Shown: positions 51,586 through 64,000 of the stretch, in pieces
How the letters are laid out: the number at the start of each line of letters is the position of its first letter
How positions within the stretch are numbered: position 1 is the stretch's first letter
From: Hymenopus coronatus
Taxonomy: Eukaryota > Arthropoda > Insecta > Mantodea > Hymenopodidae
Reading direction: 5' to 3'
Assembly (NCBI GenBank): GCA_030762935.1
Contig: CM060883.1
Coordinates: 97,662,001 to 97,726,000, forward strand
DNA length: 64,000 bases
Notes under the pieces: model-generated
What the model was told of the DNA's origin: nothing
The model's database searches: none
What the model saw: the letters and a program-made list of their open reading frames with translations, nothing else
Made by a program: the position numbers and the translations under genes

Positions 51586-54500
51586 CATATTTAACTGGAT
51601 AATGTGACAGCCCTTGGAAATCCTTAGTTAGACACTTGACATATTTATCTGGAAATTGTGACAGCCCTTGGAATTCTTTATTAAGACACTTGACATATTT
51701 AACTGGATAATGTGACTGCCCTTGGAATTCCTTAGTTAGACACTTGACATATTTAACTGGATAATGTGACAGCCCTTGGAATTCATTAGGTAGACACTTG
51801 ACATATTTAACTAGATAATGTGACAGCCTTAGGAATTCCTTAGTTAGACACTTGACATATTTAACTAGATAATGTGACAGCCCTTGGAATTCCTTAGTTA
51901 GACACTTGACATATTTAACAGGTTAATGTGACAGCCCTTGGAATTCCTTAGTAAGACACTTGACATATTTAACTGGATAATGTGACAGCCCATGGAATTC
52001 CTTAATTAGATACTTACATATTTAACTGGATAATGTGACAGCCCTTGGAATTCAATAGCTAGACACTTGACATATTTAACTAGATAATGTGGCAGCCCTT
52101 GGAATTCCTTAGTTTGATACTTGACATATTTAACTGGATAATGTGACAGCCCTTGGAATTCTTAGTTAGACACTTGACATTTTTAACTGGATAATGTGAC
52201 AGCCCTTGGAATTCCTTAGTTAGACACTTGACATATTCAACTAGATAATGTGACAGCCCTTAGAATTCCTTAGTTAGACACTTGACATATTTAACTAGAT
52301 AATGTGATGCCCTTAGAATTCCTTAGTGAGACACTTGACATTTAACTGGATAATGTGATAGCCCTTGGAATTGCTTAGTAAGACACTTGACATATTTACC
52401 TGGATAATTTGACAGCCCTTGGAATTCTATAGTTAGACACTTGACATATTTAACTGGATAATGTGACAGCCCCTGGAGTTCCTTAGTTAGACACTTGACA
52501 TATTTAACAGGATAATGTGACAGCCCTTAGAATTCCTTAGTAAGACACTTGACATATTTAACTGGATAATGTGACAGCCCTAGGAATACTTTAGTTAGAC
52601 ACTTGACATATTTAGCTCTATAATGTGACAGCCCTTGGAATTCATTAGTTAGACACTTGAAAAATTTAACTGGATAATGTGACAGTCCTTGGAATTCCTT
52701 AGTTAGACACTTGACATATTTAACTGGATAATGTGACAGCCCTTGGAATTCATTAGTTAGACACTTGACATATTTAGCTGGACAATGTGACAGCCCTTGG
52801 AATTCCTTAGTTAGACATTTGACATATTTAACTGGATAATGTGACAGCCCTTGGAAATCCTTAGTTAGACACTTGACATATTTATCTGGAAATTGTGACA
52901 GCCCTTGGAATTCTTTAGTAAGACACTTGACATATTTAACTGGATAATGTGACTGCCCTTGGAATTCCTTAGTTAGACACTTGACATATTTAACTGGATA
53001 ATGTGACAGCCCTTGGAATTCATTAGGTAGACACTTGACATATTTAACTAGATAATGTGACAGCCTTAGGAATTCCTTAGTTAGACACTTGACATATTTA
53101 ACTAGATAATGTGACAGCCCTTGGAATTCCTTAGTTAGACACTTGACATACTTAACAGGTTAATGTGCCAGCCCTTGGAATTCCTTAGTTAGACACTTGA
53201 CATATTTAACAGGATAATGTGACAGCCCTTAGAATTCCTTAGTAAGACACTTGACATATTTAACTGGATAATGTGACAGCCCTAGGAATACCTTAGTTAG
53301 ACACTTGACATATTTAACTGGATAATGTGACAGTCCTTGGAATTCCTTAGTTAGACACTTGACATATTTAACTGGATAATGTGACAGCCCTTGGAATTCA
53401 TTAGTTAGACACTTGACATATTTAGCTGGACAATGTGACAGCCCTTGGAATTCCTTAGTTAGATATTTGACATATTTAACTGGATAATGTGACAGCCCTT
53501 GGAAATCCTTTGATAGACACTTGACATATTTATCTGGAAATTGTGACAGCCCTTGGAATTCTTTATTAAGACACTTGACATATTTAACTGGATAATGTGA
53601 CTGCCCTTGGAATTCCTTAGTTAGACACTTGACATATTTATCTGGATAATGTGACAGCCCTTGGAATTCAATAGGTAGACACTTGACATATTTAACTAGA
53701 TAATGTGACAGCCTTAGGAATTCCTTAGTTAGACACTTGACATATTTAACTAGATAATGTGACAGCCCTTGGAATTCCTTAGTTAGACACTTGACATATT
53801 TAACTAGATAATGTGACAGCCCTTGGAATTCCTTAGTTGGACACTTGACATATTTAACAGGATAATGTGACAGCCCTTGGAATTCCTTAGTAAGACACTT
53901 GACATATTTAACTGGATAATGTGACAGCCCATGGAATTCCTTAATTAGATACTTACATATTTATTGGATAATGTGACAGCCCTTGGAATTCCATAGTTAG
54001 ACACTTGACATATGTAACTGGATAATGTGACAGCCCTTGTAATTCCTTAGTTAGACACTTGACATATATAATTATATATTGTGACAACCCTTGGAATTCA
54101 TTAGTTAGACACTTGACATATTTAATTAGATAATGTGACAGCCCTTGGAATTACTTAGTAAGACACTTGACATATTTAACTGGATAAAGTGACAGCCCTT
54201 TGAATTCCTTAGTTAGACACTTGACATATTTAACTGGATAATGTGACAGCCCTTGGAATTCCTTAATTAGACACTTGACATATTTAAATGGATAATGTGA
54301 CAGCACTTGGAATTCATTAGTTAGACACTTAACATATTTAACTGGATAATGTGACAGCCCTTGAAATTCCTTAGTTAGACAGTTGACATATTTAAGTAGA
54401 TAATGTGACAGCCCTTGGAATTCCTTAGTTAGATACTTGACATATTTAACTAGATAATGTGACAGCCCTTGGAATTCCTTACATAGACACTTGCCATATT

Positions 54501-57500
54501 TAACTGGATAATGATTCAGTCCTTGGAATTCCTTAGTTAGACACTTGCCATATTTAACTAGACAATGTGACAACCCTTGCTATTCCTTAGTTAGACACTT
54601 GACATATTTAACTGGACATTGTTACAGAACTTGGAATTCCTTAGTTAGACACTCGACATATTTAATTAGATAATGTGACAGCCCCTGGAATTCCTTAGTT
54701 AGACACTTGACATATTTAACTGGATAATGTGACAGCCCTTGGAATTCCTTAGTTAGACACTTGATATATTTAACTGGATAATGTGACAGCCCTAGGAATT
54801 CCTTAGTTAGACACTTGACATATTTAACTAGATAATGTGATGCCCTTAGAATTCCTTAGTGAGACACTTGACATATTTAACTGGATAATGTGATAGCCCT
54901 TGGAATTCCTTAGTAAGACACTTGACATATTTACCTGGATAATGTGACAGCCCTTGGAATTCCATAGTTAGACACTTGACATATTTAACTGGATAATGTG
55001 ACAGCCCTTGGAGTTCCTTAGTTAGACACTTGATATATTTAACTGGATAATGTGACAGCCCTTGGAATTCCAAAGTTAGACACTTGACATATTTAACTAG
55101 ACGATGTGACAACCCTTGGAATTCCTTACATAGACACTTGACATATTTAACTGGATAATGTGACAGCTCTTGGAATTGCTTATTTAGACACTTGACATAT
55201 TTAACTAGATAATGTGACAGCCCTTGCAATTCCTTAGTTACACACTTGACATATTTAACTGGACAATGTGACAGCCCTTGGAATTCCTTAGTTAGTCACT
55301 TGACATATTTACCTGGAGATTGTGACAGCCCTTGTAATTCCTTAGTTAGACATTTGACATATTTAACTAGATAATGTGACAGCCCTTGGAATTCCTTAGT
55401 TAGACACTTGACATATTTAACTGGACAATGTGACAGACCTTGGAATTCCTTAGTTAGATACTTTGCATATTTAACTAGATAATGTGACTGCCCTTGGAAT
55501 TCCTTAGTTTGACACTTGACATATTTAACTAGATAATGTGACTGCCCTTGGAATTACTTAATTTGACACTTGACATATTAATTATATAATGTGAATGCCC
55601 TTGGAATTCTTTAGTTAGACACTTGGCATATTTAACTAGATAATGTGACAGAACTTGGAATTCCTTAGTTAGACACTTGACATATTTAACTAGATAATGT
55701 GACAGCCCTTGGAATTGATTAGTTAGACACTTGACATATTTAACAAGATAATGTGACAGCCCTTGGAATTCCTTATTTAGATACTTAACATATTTAACAA
55801 GATAATGTGACAGCCCTTAGAATTCCTTAGTTAGACACTTAACATATTTAACAAGATAATGTGCCAGCCCTTAGAATTCCTTAGTTAGACACTTGACACA
55901 TTTAACTATATAATGTGAGTGCCCTTGGAATTCCTTAGTTAGACACTTGACATATTTAACTGGACATTGTGACAGAACTTGGAATTCCTTAGTTAGACAC
56001 TTAACATAGTTAACTAGATAATGTGACAACCCTTGGAATTCCTTAGTTAGACACTTGACATATTTAAATGGATAATGAGACAGCCCTTGGAATTCCTTAG
56101 TTAGACACTTGACATATTTCTTTGGATAATGTGACAGCCCTTGGAATTCATTAGTTAGACACTTGACATATTTAACTGGATTATGTGACAGCCCATGGAA
56201 TACCTTAGTTAGACACTTACATATTTGACTGGATAATGATACAGTCCTTGGAATTCTTTAGTTAGACACTTGACATATTTAACTGGATAATGTGAGAGCC
56301 CTAGGAATACCTTAGTTAGACACTTGACATATTTAACTCTATAATGTGACAGCCATTGGAATTCATTAGTTAGACACTTGACAAATTTAACTGGATAATG
56401 TGACAGTCCTTGGAATTCCTTAGTTAGACACTTGACATATTTAACTGTATAATGTGACAGCCCTTGGAATTCATTAGTTAGACACTTGACATATTTAGCT
56501 GGACAATGTGACAGCCCTTGGAATTCCTTAGTTAGACATTTGACATATTTAACCGGATAATGTGACAGCCCTTGGAAATCCTTAGTTAGACACTTGACAT
56601 ATTTATCTGGAAATTGTGACAGCCCTTTGAATTCTTTATTAAGACACTTGACATATTTAACTGGATAATGTGACAACCCTTGGAATTCCTTAGTTAGACA
56701 CTTGACATATTTAACTGGATAATGTGACAGCCCTTGGAATTCATTAGGTAGACACTTGACATATTTAACTAGATAATGTGACAGCCTTAGGAATTCCTTA
56801 GTTAGACACTTGACATATTTAACTAGATAATGTGACAGCCCTTGGAATTCCTTAGTTAGACACTTGACATATTTAACAGGTTAATGTGACAGCCCTTGGA
56901 ATTCCTTAGTAAGACACTTGACATATTTAACTGGATAATGTGACAGCCCATGGAATTCCTTAATTAGATACTTACATATTTAACTGGATAATGTGGTAGC
57001 CCTTGGAATTCCATAGTTAGACACTTGACATATGTAACTGGATAATGTGACAGCCCTTGGAATTCCTTATTTAGACACTTGACATATATAATTATATATT
57101 GTGACAACCCTTGGAATTCATTAGTTAGACACTTGACATATTTAATTAGATAATGTGACAGCCCTTGGAATTACTTAGTAAGACACTTGACATATTTAAC
57201 TGGATAAAGTGACAGCCCTTGGAATTCCTTAGTTAGACACTTGGCATATTTAAATGGATAATGTGACAGCACTTGTAATTCATTAATTAGACACTTAACA
57301 TATTTAACTGGATAATGTGACAGCCCTTGGAATTCCTTATTTAGACATTTGGCATATTTAACTGGATAATGTGACAGCCCTTGGTATTCCTTAGTTAGAC
57401 AGTTGACATATTTAACTAGATAATGTGGCAGCCCTTGGAATTCCTTAGTTTGATACTTGACATATTTAACTGGATAATGTGACAGCCCTTGGAATTCTTA

Positions 57501-58106
57501 GTTAGACACTTGACATTTTTAACTGGATAATGTGACAGCCCTTTGAATTCCTTAGTTAGACACTTGACATATTCAACTAGATAATGTGACAGACCTTAGA
57601 ATTCCTTAGTTAGACACTTGACATATTTAACTAGATAATGTGATGCCCTTAGAATTCCTTAGTGAGACACTTGACATATTTAACTGGATAATGTGATAGC
57701 CCTTGGAATTGCTTAGTAAGACACTTGACATATTTACCTGGATAATTTGACAGCCCTTGGAATTCTATAGTTAGACACTTGACATATTTAACTGGATAAT
57801 GTGACAGCCCCTGGAGTTCCTTAGTTAGACACTTGACATATTTAACAGGATTTTGTGACAGCCCTTAGAATTCCTTAGTAAGACACTTGACATATTTAAC
57901 TGGATAATGTGACAGCCCTAGGAATACCTTAGTTAGACACTTGACATATTTAACTCTGTAATGTGACAGCCCTTGGAATTCATTAGTTAGTCACTTGACA
58001 AATTTAACTGGATAATGTTACAGTCCTTGGAATTCCTTAGTTAGACACTTGACATATTTAACTGGATAATGTGACAGCCCTTGGAATTCCTTAGTTATAC
58101 ACTTGG
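51586..58106. repeat. Large satellite duplication, 6,521-bp unit, copy 2
   Basis: Direct tandem partner of 45065-51585. It shares unusual words such as AGGATTTTGTGACAG (about 51,327 and 57,848), ATGTGGTAGCC (about 50,470 and 56,991) and CTTGAAAAATTT (about 46,135 and 52,656). Confidence 0.9.
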
Positions 58107-58509
58107 CATATTTAACTGGATAATGTGACAGCCTTTGGAATTCCTTAGTTAGACACTTGGCATATTTAAATGGATAATGTGACAGCACTTGGAATTCATT
58201 AGTTAGACACTTAACATATTTAACTGGATAATGTGACAGCCCTTGGAATTCCTTATTTAGACATTTGGCATATTTAACTGGATAATGTGACAGCCCTTGG
58301 TATTCCTTAGTTAGACAGTTGACATATTTAAGTAGATAATGTGACAGCCCTTGGAATTCCTTAGTTATATACTTGACATATTTAACTAGATAATGTGACA
58401 GCCCTTGGAATTCCTTACATAGACACTTGCCATATTTAACTGGATAATGATTCAGTCCTTGGAATTCCTTAGTTAGACACTTGCCATATTTAACTAGACA
58501 ATGTGACAA
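58018..58509 (-). other. Longest open stretch of the satellite (163 codons); not supported as a gene
   Basis: Nine tandem copies of an 18-residue repeat with consensus KEFQGLSHYPVKYVKCLT, since 54 bp is 18 codons. It begins at a TTG, not an ATG. Comparable stretches occur at 13013-13489, 16735-17211, 41871-42338, 49688-50155 and elsewhere. Other frames of the consensus contain stops on both strands. Unit-to-unit changes are mostly amino-acid altering (CCA/CTA Pro/Leu, AAG/AAT Lys/Asn, CAA/CTA Gln/Leu). There is no signal peptide, promoter or splice context, and frames close at recurrent short deletions. This is best read as a by-product of the monomer length. Confidence 0.6.
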
Positions 58510-59068
58510 CCCTTGCTATTCCTTAGTTAGACACTTGACATATTTAACTGGACATTGTGACAGAACTTGGAATTCCTTAGTTAGACACTCGACATATTTA
58601 ATTAGATAATGTGACAGCCCCTGGAATTCCTTAGTTAGACACTTGACATATTTAACTGGACAATGTGACAGCCCTTGGAATTCCTTAGTAACACACTTGA
58701 TATATTTAACTGGATAATGTGACAGCCCTAGGAATTCCTTAGTTAGACACTTGACATATTTAACTAGATAATGTGATTCCCTTAGAATTCCTTAGTGAGA
58801 CACTTGACATATTTAACTGGATAATGTGATAGCCCTTGGAATTCCTTAGTAAGACACTTGACATATTTACCTGGATAATGTGACAGCCCTTGGAATTCCT
58901 TAGTTATACACTTGACATATTTAACTAGATAATGTGACAGCCCTTGGAATTCCTTAGTTAGACACTTGGTATATTGAACTGGATAATGTGACAACCCTAG
59001 GAATTCCTTAGTTAGACACGTGGCATATTTAACTAGATAATGTGACAGCCCTTGGAATTCAATAGCTA

Positions 59069-59338
59069 GACACTTGACATATTTAACTGGATAATGTGAC
59101 AGCCCTTGGAATTCCTTAGATAGAAACTTGAAATATTTAACTGGATAATGTGACAGCCTTTGGAATTCCTTAGTTAGACTGTTGACATATTTAACTGGAT
59201 AATGTGACAGCTCTTGTAATTCCTTGGTTAGACACTTGACATATTTAAATCGATATTGTGATAGCCCTTGGAATTCCTTTGTTAGACATTTGACATATTT
59301 AACTGGCTAATGTGACAGCCCTTGGAATCCTTAGTTAG
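59069..59338. repeat. Rare five-monomer block, right occurrence
   Basis: Same block as 17771-18040 at an exact offset of 41,298 bp. The offset also links 16735-17211 with the block at about 58033-58509. It lies just outside the right end of the duplicated core. Confidence 0.8.
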
Positions 59339-62300
59339 ACACTTGACATATTTAACTAGATAATGTGGCAGCCCTTGGAATTCCTTAGTTTGATACTTGA
59401 CATATTTAACTGGATAATGTGACAGCCCTTGGAATTCTTAGTTAGACACTTGACATTTTTAACTGGATAATGTGACAGCCCTTGGAATTCCTTAGTTAGA
59501 CACTTGTTATATTCAACTAGATAATGTGACAGCCCTTAGAATTCCTTAGTTAGACACTTGACATATTTAACTAGATAATGTGATGCCCTTAGAATTCCTT
59601 AGTGAGACAATTGACATATTTAACTGGATAATGTGATAGCCCTTGGAATTGCTTAGTAAGACACTTGACATATTTACCTGGATAATTTGACAGCCCTTGG
59701 AATTCTATAGTTAGAAGCTTGACATATTTAACTGGATAATGTGACAGCCCCTGGAGTTCCTTAGTTAGACACTTGACATATTTAACAGGATAATGTGACA
59801 GCCCTTAGAATTCCTTAGTAAGACACTTGACATATTTAACTGGATAATGTGACAGCCCTAGGAATACCTAAGGTAGACACGTGACATATTTAACTCTATA
59901 ATGTGACAGCCCTTGGAATTCATTAGTTAGACACTTGACAAATTTAACTGGATAATGTGACAGTCCTTGGAATTCCTTAGTTAGACACTTGACATATTTA
60001 ACTGGATAATGTGACAGCCCTTGGAATTCATTAGTTAGACACTTGACATATTTAGCTGGACAATGTGACAGCCCTTGGAATTCCTTAGTTAGACATTTGA
60101 CATATTTAACTGGATAATGTGACAGCCCTTGGAAATCCTTAGTTAGACACTTGACATATTTATCTGGAAATTGTGACAGCCCTTGGAATTCTTTAGTAAG
60201 ACACTTGACATATTTAACTGGATAATGTGACTGCCCTTGGAATTCCTTAGTTAGACACTTGACATATTTAACTGGATAATGTGACAGCCCTTGGAATTCA
60301 TTAGGTAGACACTTGACATATTTAACTAGATAATGTGACAGCCTTAAGAATTCCTTAGTTAGACACTTGACATATTTAACTAGATAATGTGACAGCCCTT
60401 GGAATTCCTTAGTTAGACACTTGACATACTTAACAGGTTAATGTGCCAGCCCTTGGAATTCCTTAGTTAGACACTTGACATATTTAACAGGATAATGTGA
60501 CAGCCCTTAGAATTCCTTAGTAAGACACTTGACATATTTAACTGGATAATGTGACAGCCCTAGGAATACCTTAGTTAGACACTTGTCATATTTAACTGGA
60601 TAATGTGACAGTCCTTGGAATTCCTTAGTTAGACACTTGACATATTTAACTGGATAATGTGACAGCCCTTGGAATTCATTAGTTAGACACTTGACATATT
60701 TAGCTGGACAATGTGACAGCCCTTGGAATTCCTTAGTTAGACATTTGACATATTTAACTGGATAATGTGACAGCCCATGGAAATCCTTTGATAGACACTT
60801 GACATATTTATCTGGAAATTGTGACAGCCCTTGGAATTCTTTATTAAGACACTTGACATATTTAACTGGATAATGTGACTGCCCTTGGAATTCCTTAGTT
60901 AGACACTTGACATATTTATCTGGATAATGTGACAGCCCTTGGAATTCAATAGGTAGACACTTGACATATTTAACTAGATAATGTGACAGCCTTAGGAATT
61001 CCTTAGTTAGACACTTGACATATTTAACTAGATAATGTGACAGCCCTTGGAATTCCTTAGTTAGACAGTTGACATATTTAACTAGATAATGTGACAGCCC
61101 TTGGAATTCCTTAGTTGGACACTTGACATATTTAACAGGATAATGTGACAGCCCTTGGAATTCCTTAGTAAGACACTTGACATATTTAACTGGATAATGT
61201 GACAGCCCATGGAATTCCTTAATTAGATACTTACATATTTAACTGGATAATGTGACAGCCCTTGGAATTCCATAGATAGACACTTGACATATGTAACTGG
61301 ATAATGTGACAGCCCTTGGAATTCCTTAGTTAGACACTTGACATATATAATTATATATTGTGACAACCCTTGGAATTCATTAGTTAGACACTTGACATAT
61401 TTAATTAGATAATGTGACAGCCCTTGGAATTACTTAGTAAGACACTTGACATATTTAACTGGATAAAGTGACAGCCCTTTGAATTCCTTAGTTAGACACT
61501 TGACATATTTAACTGGATAATGTGACAGCCCTTGGAATTCCTTAATTAGACACTTGACATATTTAAATGGATAATGTGACAGCACTTGGAATTCATTAGT
61601 TAGACACTTAACATATTTAACTGGATAATGTGACAGCCTTTGAAATTCCTTAGTTAGACAGTTGACATATTTAAGTAGATAATGTGACAGCCCTTGGAAT
61701 TCCTTAGTTAATTACTTGACATATTTAACTAGATAATGTGACAGCCCTTGGAATTCCTTACATAGACACTTGCCATATTTAACTGGATAATGATTCAGTC
61801 CTTGGAATTCCTTAGTTAGACACTTGCCATATTTAACTAGACAATGTGACAACCCTTGCTATTCCTTAGTTAGACACTTGACATATTTAACTGGACATTG
61901 TTACAGAACTTGGAATTCCTTAGTTAGACACTCGACATATTTAATTAGATAATGTGACAGCCCCTGGAATTCCTTAGTTAGACACTTGACATATTTAACT
62001 GGATAATGTGACAGCCCTTGGAATTCCTTAGTTAGACACTTGATATTATTAACTGGATAATGTGACAGCCCTAGGAATTCCTTAGTTAGACACTTGACAT
62101 ATTTAACTAGATAATGTGATGCCCTTAGAATTCCTTAGTGAGACACTTGACATATTTAACTGGATAATGTGATAGCCCTTGGAATTCCTTAGTAAGACAC
62201 TTGACATATTTACCTGGATAATGTGACAGCCCTTGGAATTCCATAGTTAGACACTTGACATATTTAACTGGATAATGTGACAGCCCTTGGAGTTCCTTAG

Positions 62301-64000
62301 TTAGACACTTGATATATTTAACTGGATAATGTGACAGCCCTTGGAATTCCAAAGTTAGACACTTGACATATTTAACTAGACGATGTGACAACCCTTGGAA
62401 TTCCTTACATAGACACTTGACATATTTAACTGGATAATGTGACAGCTCTTGGAATTGCTTAGTTAGACACTTGACATATTTAACTAGATAATGTGACAGC
62501 CCTTGCAATTCCTTAGTTACACACTTGACATATTTAACTGGACAATGTGACAGCCCTTGGAATTCCTTAGTTAGTCACTTGACATATTTACCTGGAGAAT
62601 GTGACAGCCCTTGTAATTCCTTAGTTGGACATTTGACATATTTAACTAGATAATGTGACAGCCCTTGGAATTCCTTAGTTAGACACTTGACATATTTAAC
62701 TGGACAATGTGACAGACCTTGGAATTCCTTAGTTAGATACTTTACATATTTAACTAGATAATGTGACTGCCCTTGGAATTCCTTAGTTTGACACTTGACA
62801 TATTTAACTAGATAATGTGACTGCCCTTGGAATTACTTAATTTGACACTTGACATATTAATTATATAATGTGAATGTACTTGGAATTCTTTAGTTAGACA
62901 CTTGGCATATTTAACTAGATAATGTGACAGAACTTGGAATTCCTTAGTTAGACACTTGACATATTTAACTAGATAATGTGACAGCCCTTGGAATTGATTA
63001 GTTAGACACTTGACATATTTAACAAGATAATGTGACAGCCCTTGGAATTCCTTATTTAGATACTTAACATATTTAACAAGATAATGTGACAGCCCTTAGA
63101 ATTCCTTAGTTAGACACTTAACATATTTAACAAGATAATGTGCCAGCCCTTAGAATTCCTTAGTTAGACACTTGACACATTTAACTATATAATGTGAGTG
63201 CCCTTGGAATTCCTTAGTTAGACACTTGACATATTTAACTGGACATTGTGACAGAACTTGGAATTCCTTAGTAAGACACTTAACATAGTTAACTAGATAA
63301 TGTGACAACCCTCGGAATTCCTTAGTTAGACACTTGACATATTTAAATGGATAATGAGACAGCCCTTGGAATTCCTTAGTTAGACACTTGACATATTTCT
63401 TTGGATAATGTGACAGCCCTTGGAATTCATTAGTTAGACACTTGACATATTTAACTGGATTATGTGACAGCCCATGGAATACCTTAGTTAGACACTTACA
63501 TATTTGACTGGATAATGATACAGTCCTTGGAATTCTTTAGTTAGACACTTGAAATATTTAACTGGATAATGTGAGAGCCCTAGGAATACCTTAGTTAGAC
63601 ACTTGACATATTTAACTCTATAATGTGACAGCCCTTGGAATTCATTAGTTAGACACTTGACAAATTTAACTGGATAATGTGACAGTCCTTGGAATTCCTT
63701 AGTTAGACACTTGACATATTTAACTGTATAATGTGACAGCCCTTGGAATTCATTAGTTAGACACTTGACATATTTAGCTGGACAATGTGACAGCCCTTGG
63801 AATTCCTTAGTTAGACATTTGACATATTTAACTGGATAATGTGACAGCCCTTGGAAATCCTTAGTTAGACACTTGACATATTTATCTGGAAATTGTGACA
63901 GCCCTTGGAATTCTTTATTAAGACACTTGACATATTTAACTGGATAATGTGACAGCCCTTGGAATTCATTAGGTAGACACTTGACATATTTAACTAGATA

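Larger units (their letters stand above)
11851..64000. repeat. 54-bp tandem satellite array with higher-order structure
   Basis: Continuous head-to-tail 54-bp monomers, roughly 966 units, extending past the window end. A consensus-like unit is 13081-13134. Key words are TTAGTTAGACACTTGACATA, GGATAATGTGACAGCCC and the palindrome GGAATTCC, which contains an EcoRI site in most units. The consensus is 20/54 G+C. Common alternatives are CTAGATAATG for CTGGATAATG, GAATTCATTA for GAATTCCTTA, and CCCTAGGAAT for CCCTTGGAAT. A few units carry deletions of one to a few bases, such as GATGCCCTTAG or CTTACATATTT. No transposon or unique sequence interrupts the 52 kb. Variants recur in fixed order over kilobases, so units are organised in higher-order blocks. 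The role is unknown; the structure is that of heterochromatic satellite DNA. Confidence 0.97.

Noticed and set aside
11851..64000. CRISPR-like array
   Set aside because: The repeats are contiguous with no spacers, all 54 bp are repeated, and the surroundings are animal DNA with introns and mariner.
11851..64000. CENP-B box or telomeric repeat
   Set aside because: No word resembling the CENP-B box consensus and no TTAGGG-type run was found in the monomer; TTAGTTAG is only part of the 54-bp unit.

Overview
This looks like a window of animal nuclear DNA. It has a spliced exon with GT/AG borders, long AT-rich non-coding DNA, a mariner element, a Ty3/gypsy-type LTR retroelement, dinucleotide microsatellites and a very large tandem satellite. 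I see no bacterial-type genes, operons, rRNA or tRNA. The transposon mix fits an invertebrate. A mollusc is possible, but nothing here fixes the taxon.

Layout. 1-2,500: AT-rich sequence with one relic of a DDE transposase (291-368). 2,512-3,812: two diverged copies of one dispersed repeat, the first carrying a CA/CG microsatellite and a terminal hairpin; between them lies the only convincing host coding sequence, a 152-nt internal exon on the + strand (3,067-3,218). 4,412-8,138: a decayed LTR retroelement on the - strand, with two diverged LTRs, a tRNA-Leu-like primer binding site, a gag remnant and broken RT, RNase H and integrase. 8,849-10,116: a full-length but dead mariner element on the - strand, between TA duplications. 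10,117-11,850: non-coding, with one isolated mariner-like end.

11,851-64,000 (about 52 kb, more than 80% of the window) is one uninterrupted array of a 54-bp satellite, roughly 966 units, running off the right edge. It is organised above the monomer. A marked variant block recurs 12 times at irregular spacing, and three large tandem duplications can be read from exact offsets: 8,466 bp (second copy enlarged by 972 bp), 7,817 bp and 6,521 bp. Shared private changes show that the 6,521-bp event came after the 7,817-bp event. A rare five-unit block occurs only near 17.8 kb and 59.1 kb, outside the expanded core.

The monomer is exactly 18 codons, and one of its six frames (minus strand) is open. 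This produces many repetitive open stretches of 70-163 residues. Most changes between units alter the amino acid, many stretches lack an ATG, and one- or two-base deletions recur. I therefore read the array as non-coding satellite DNA, although translation cannot be excluded from sequence alone. No functional gene system beyond the single host exon is supported; the notable content is the satellite and its readable duplication history.
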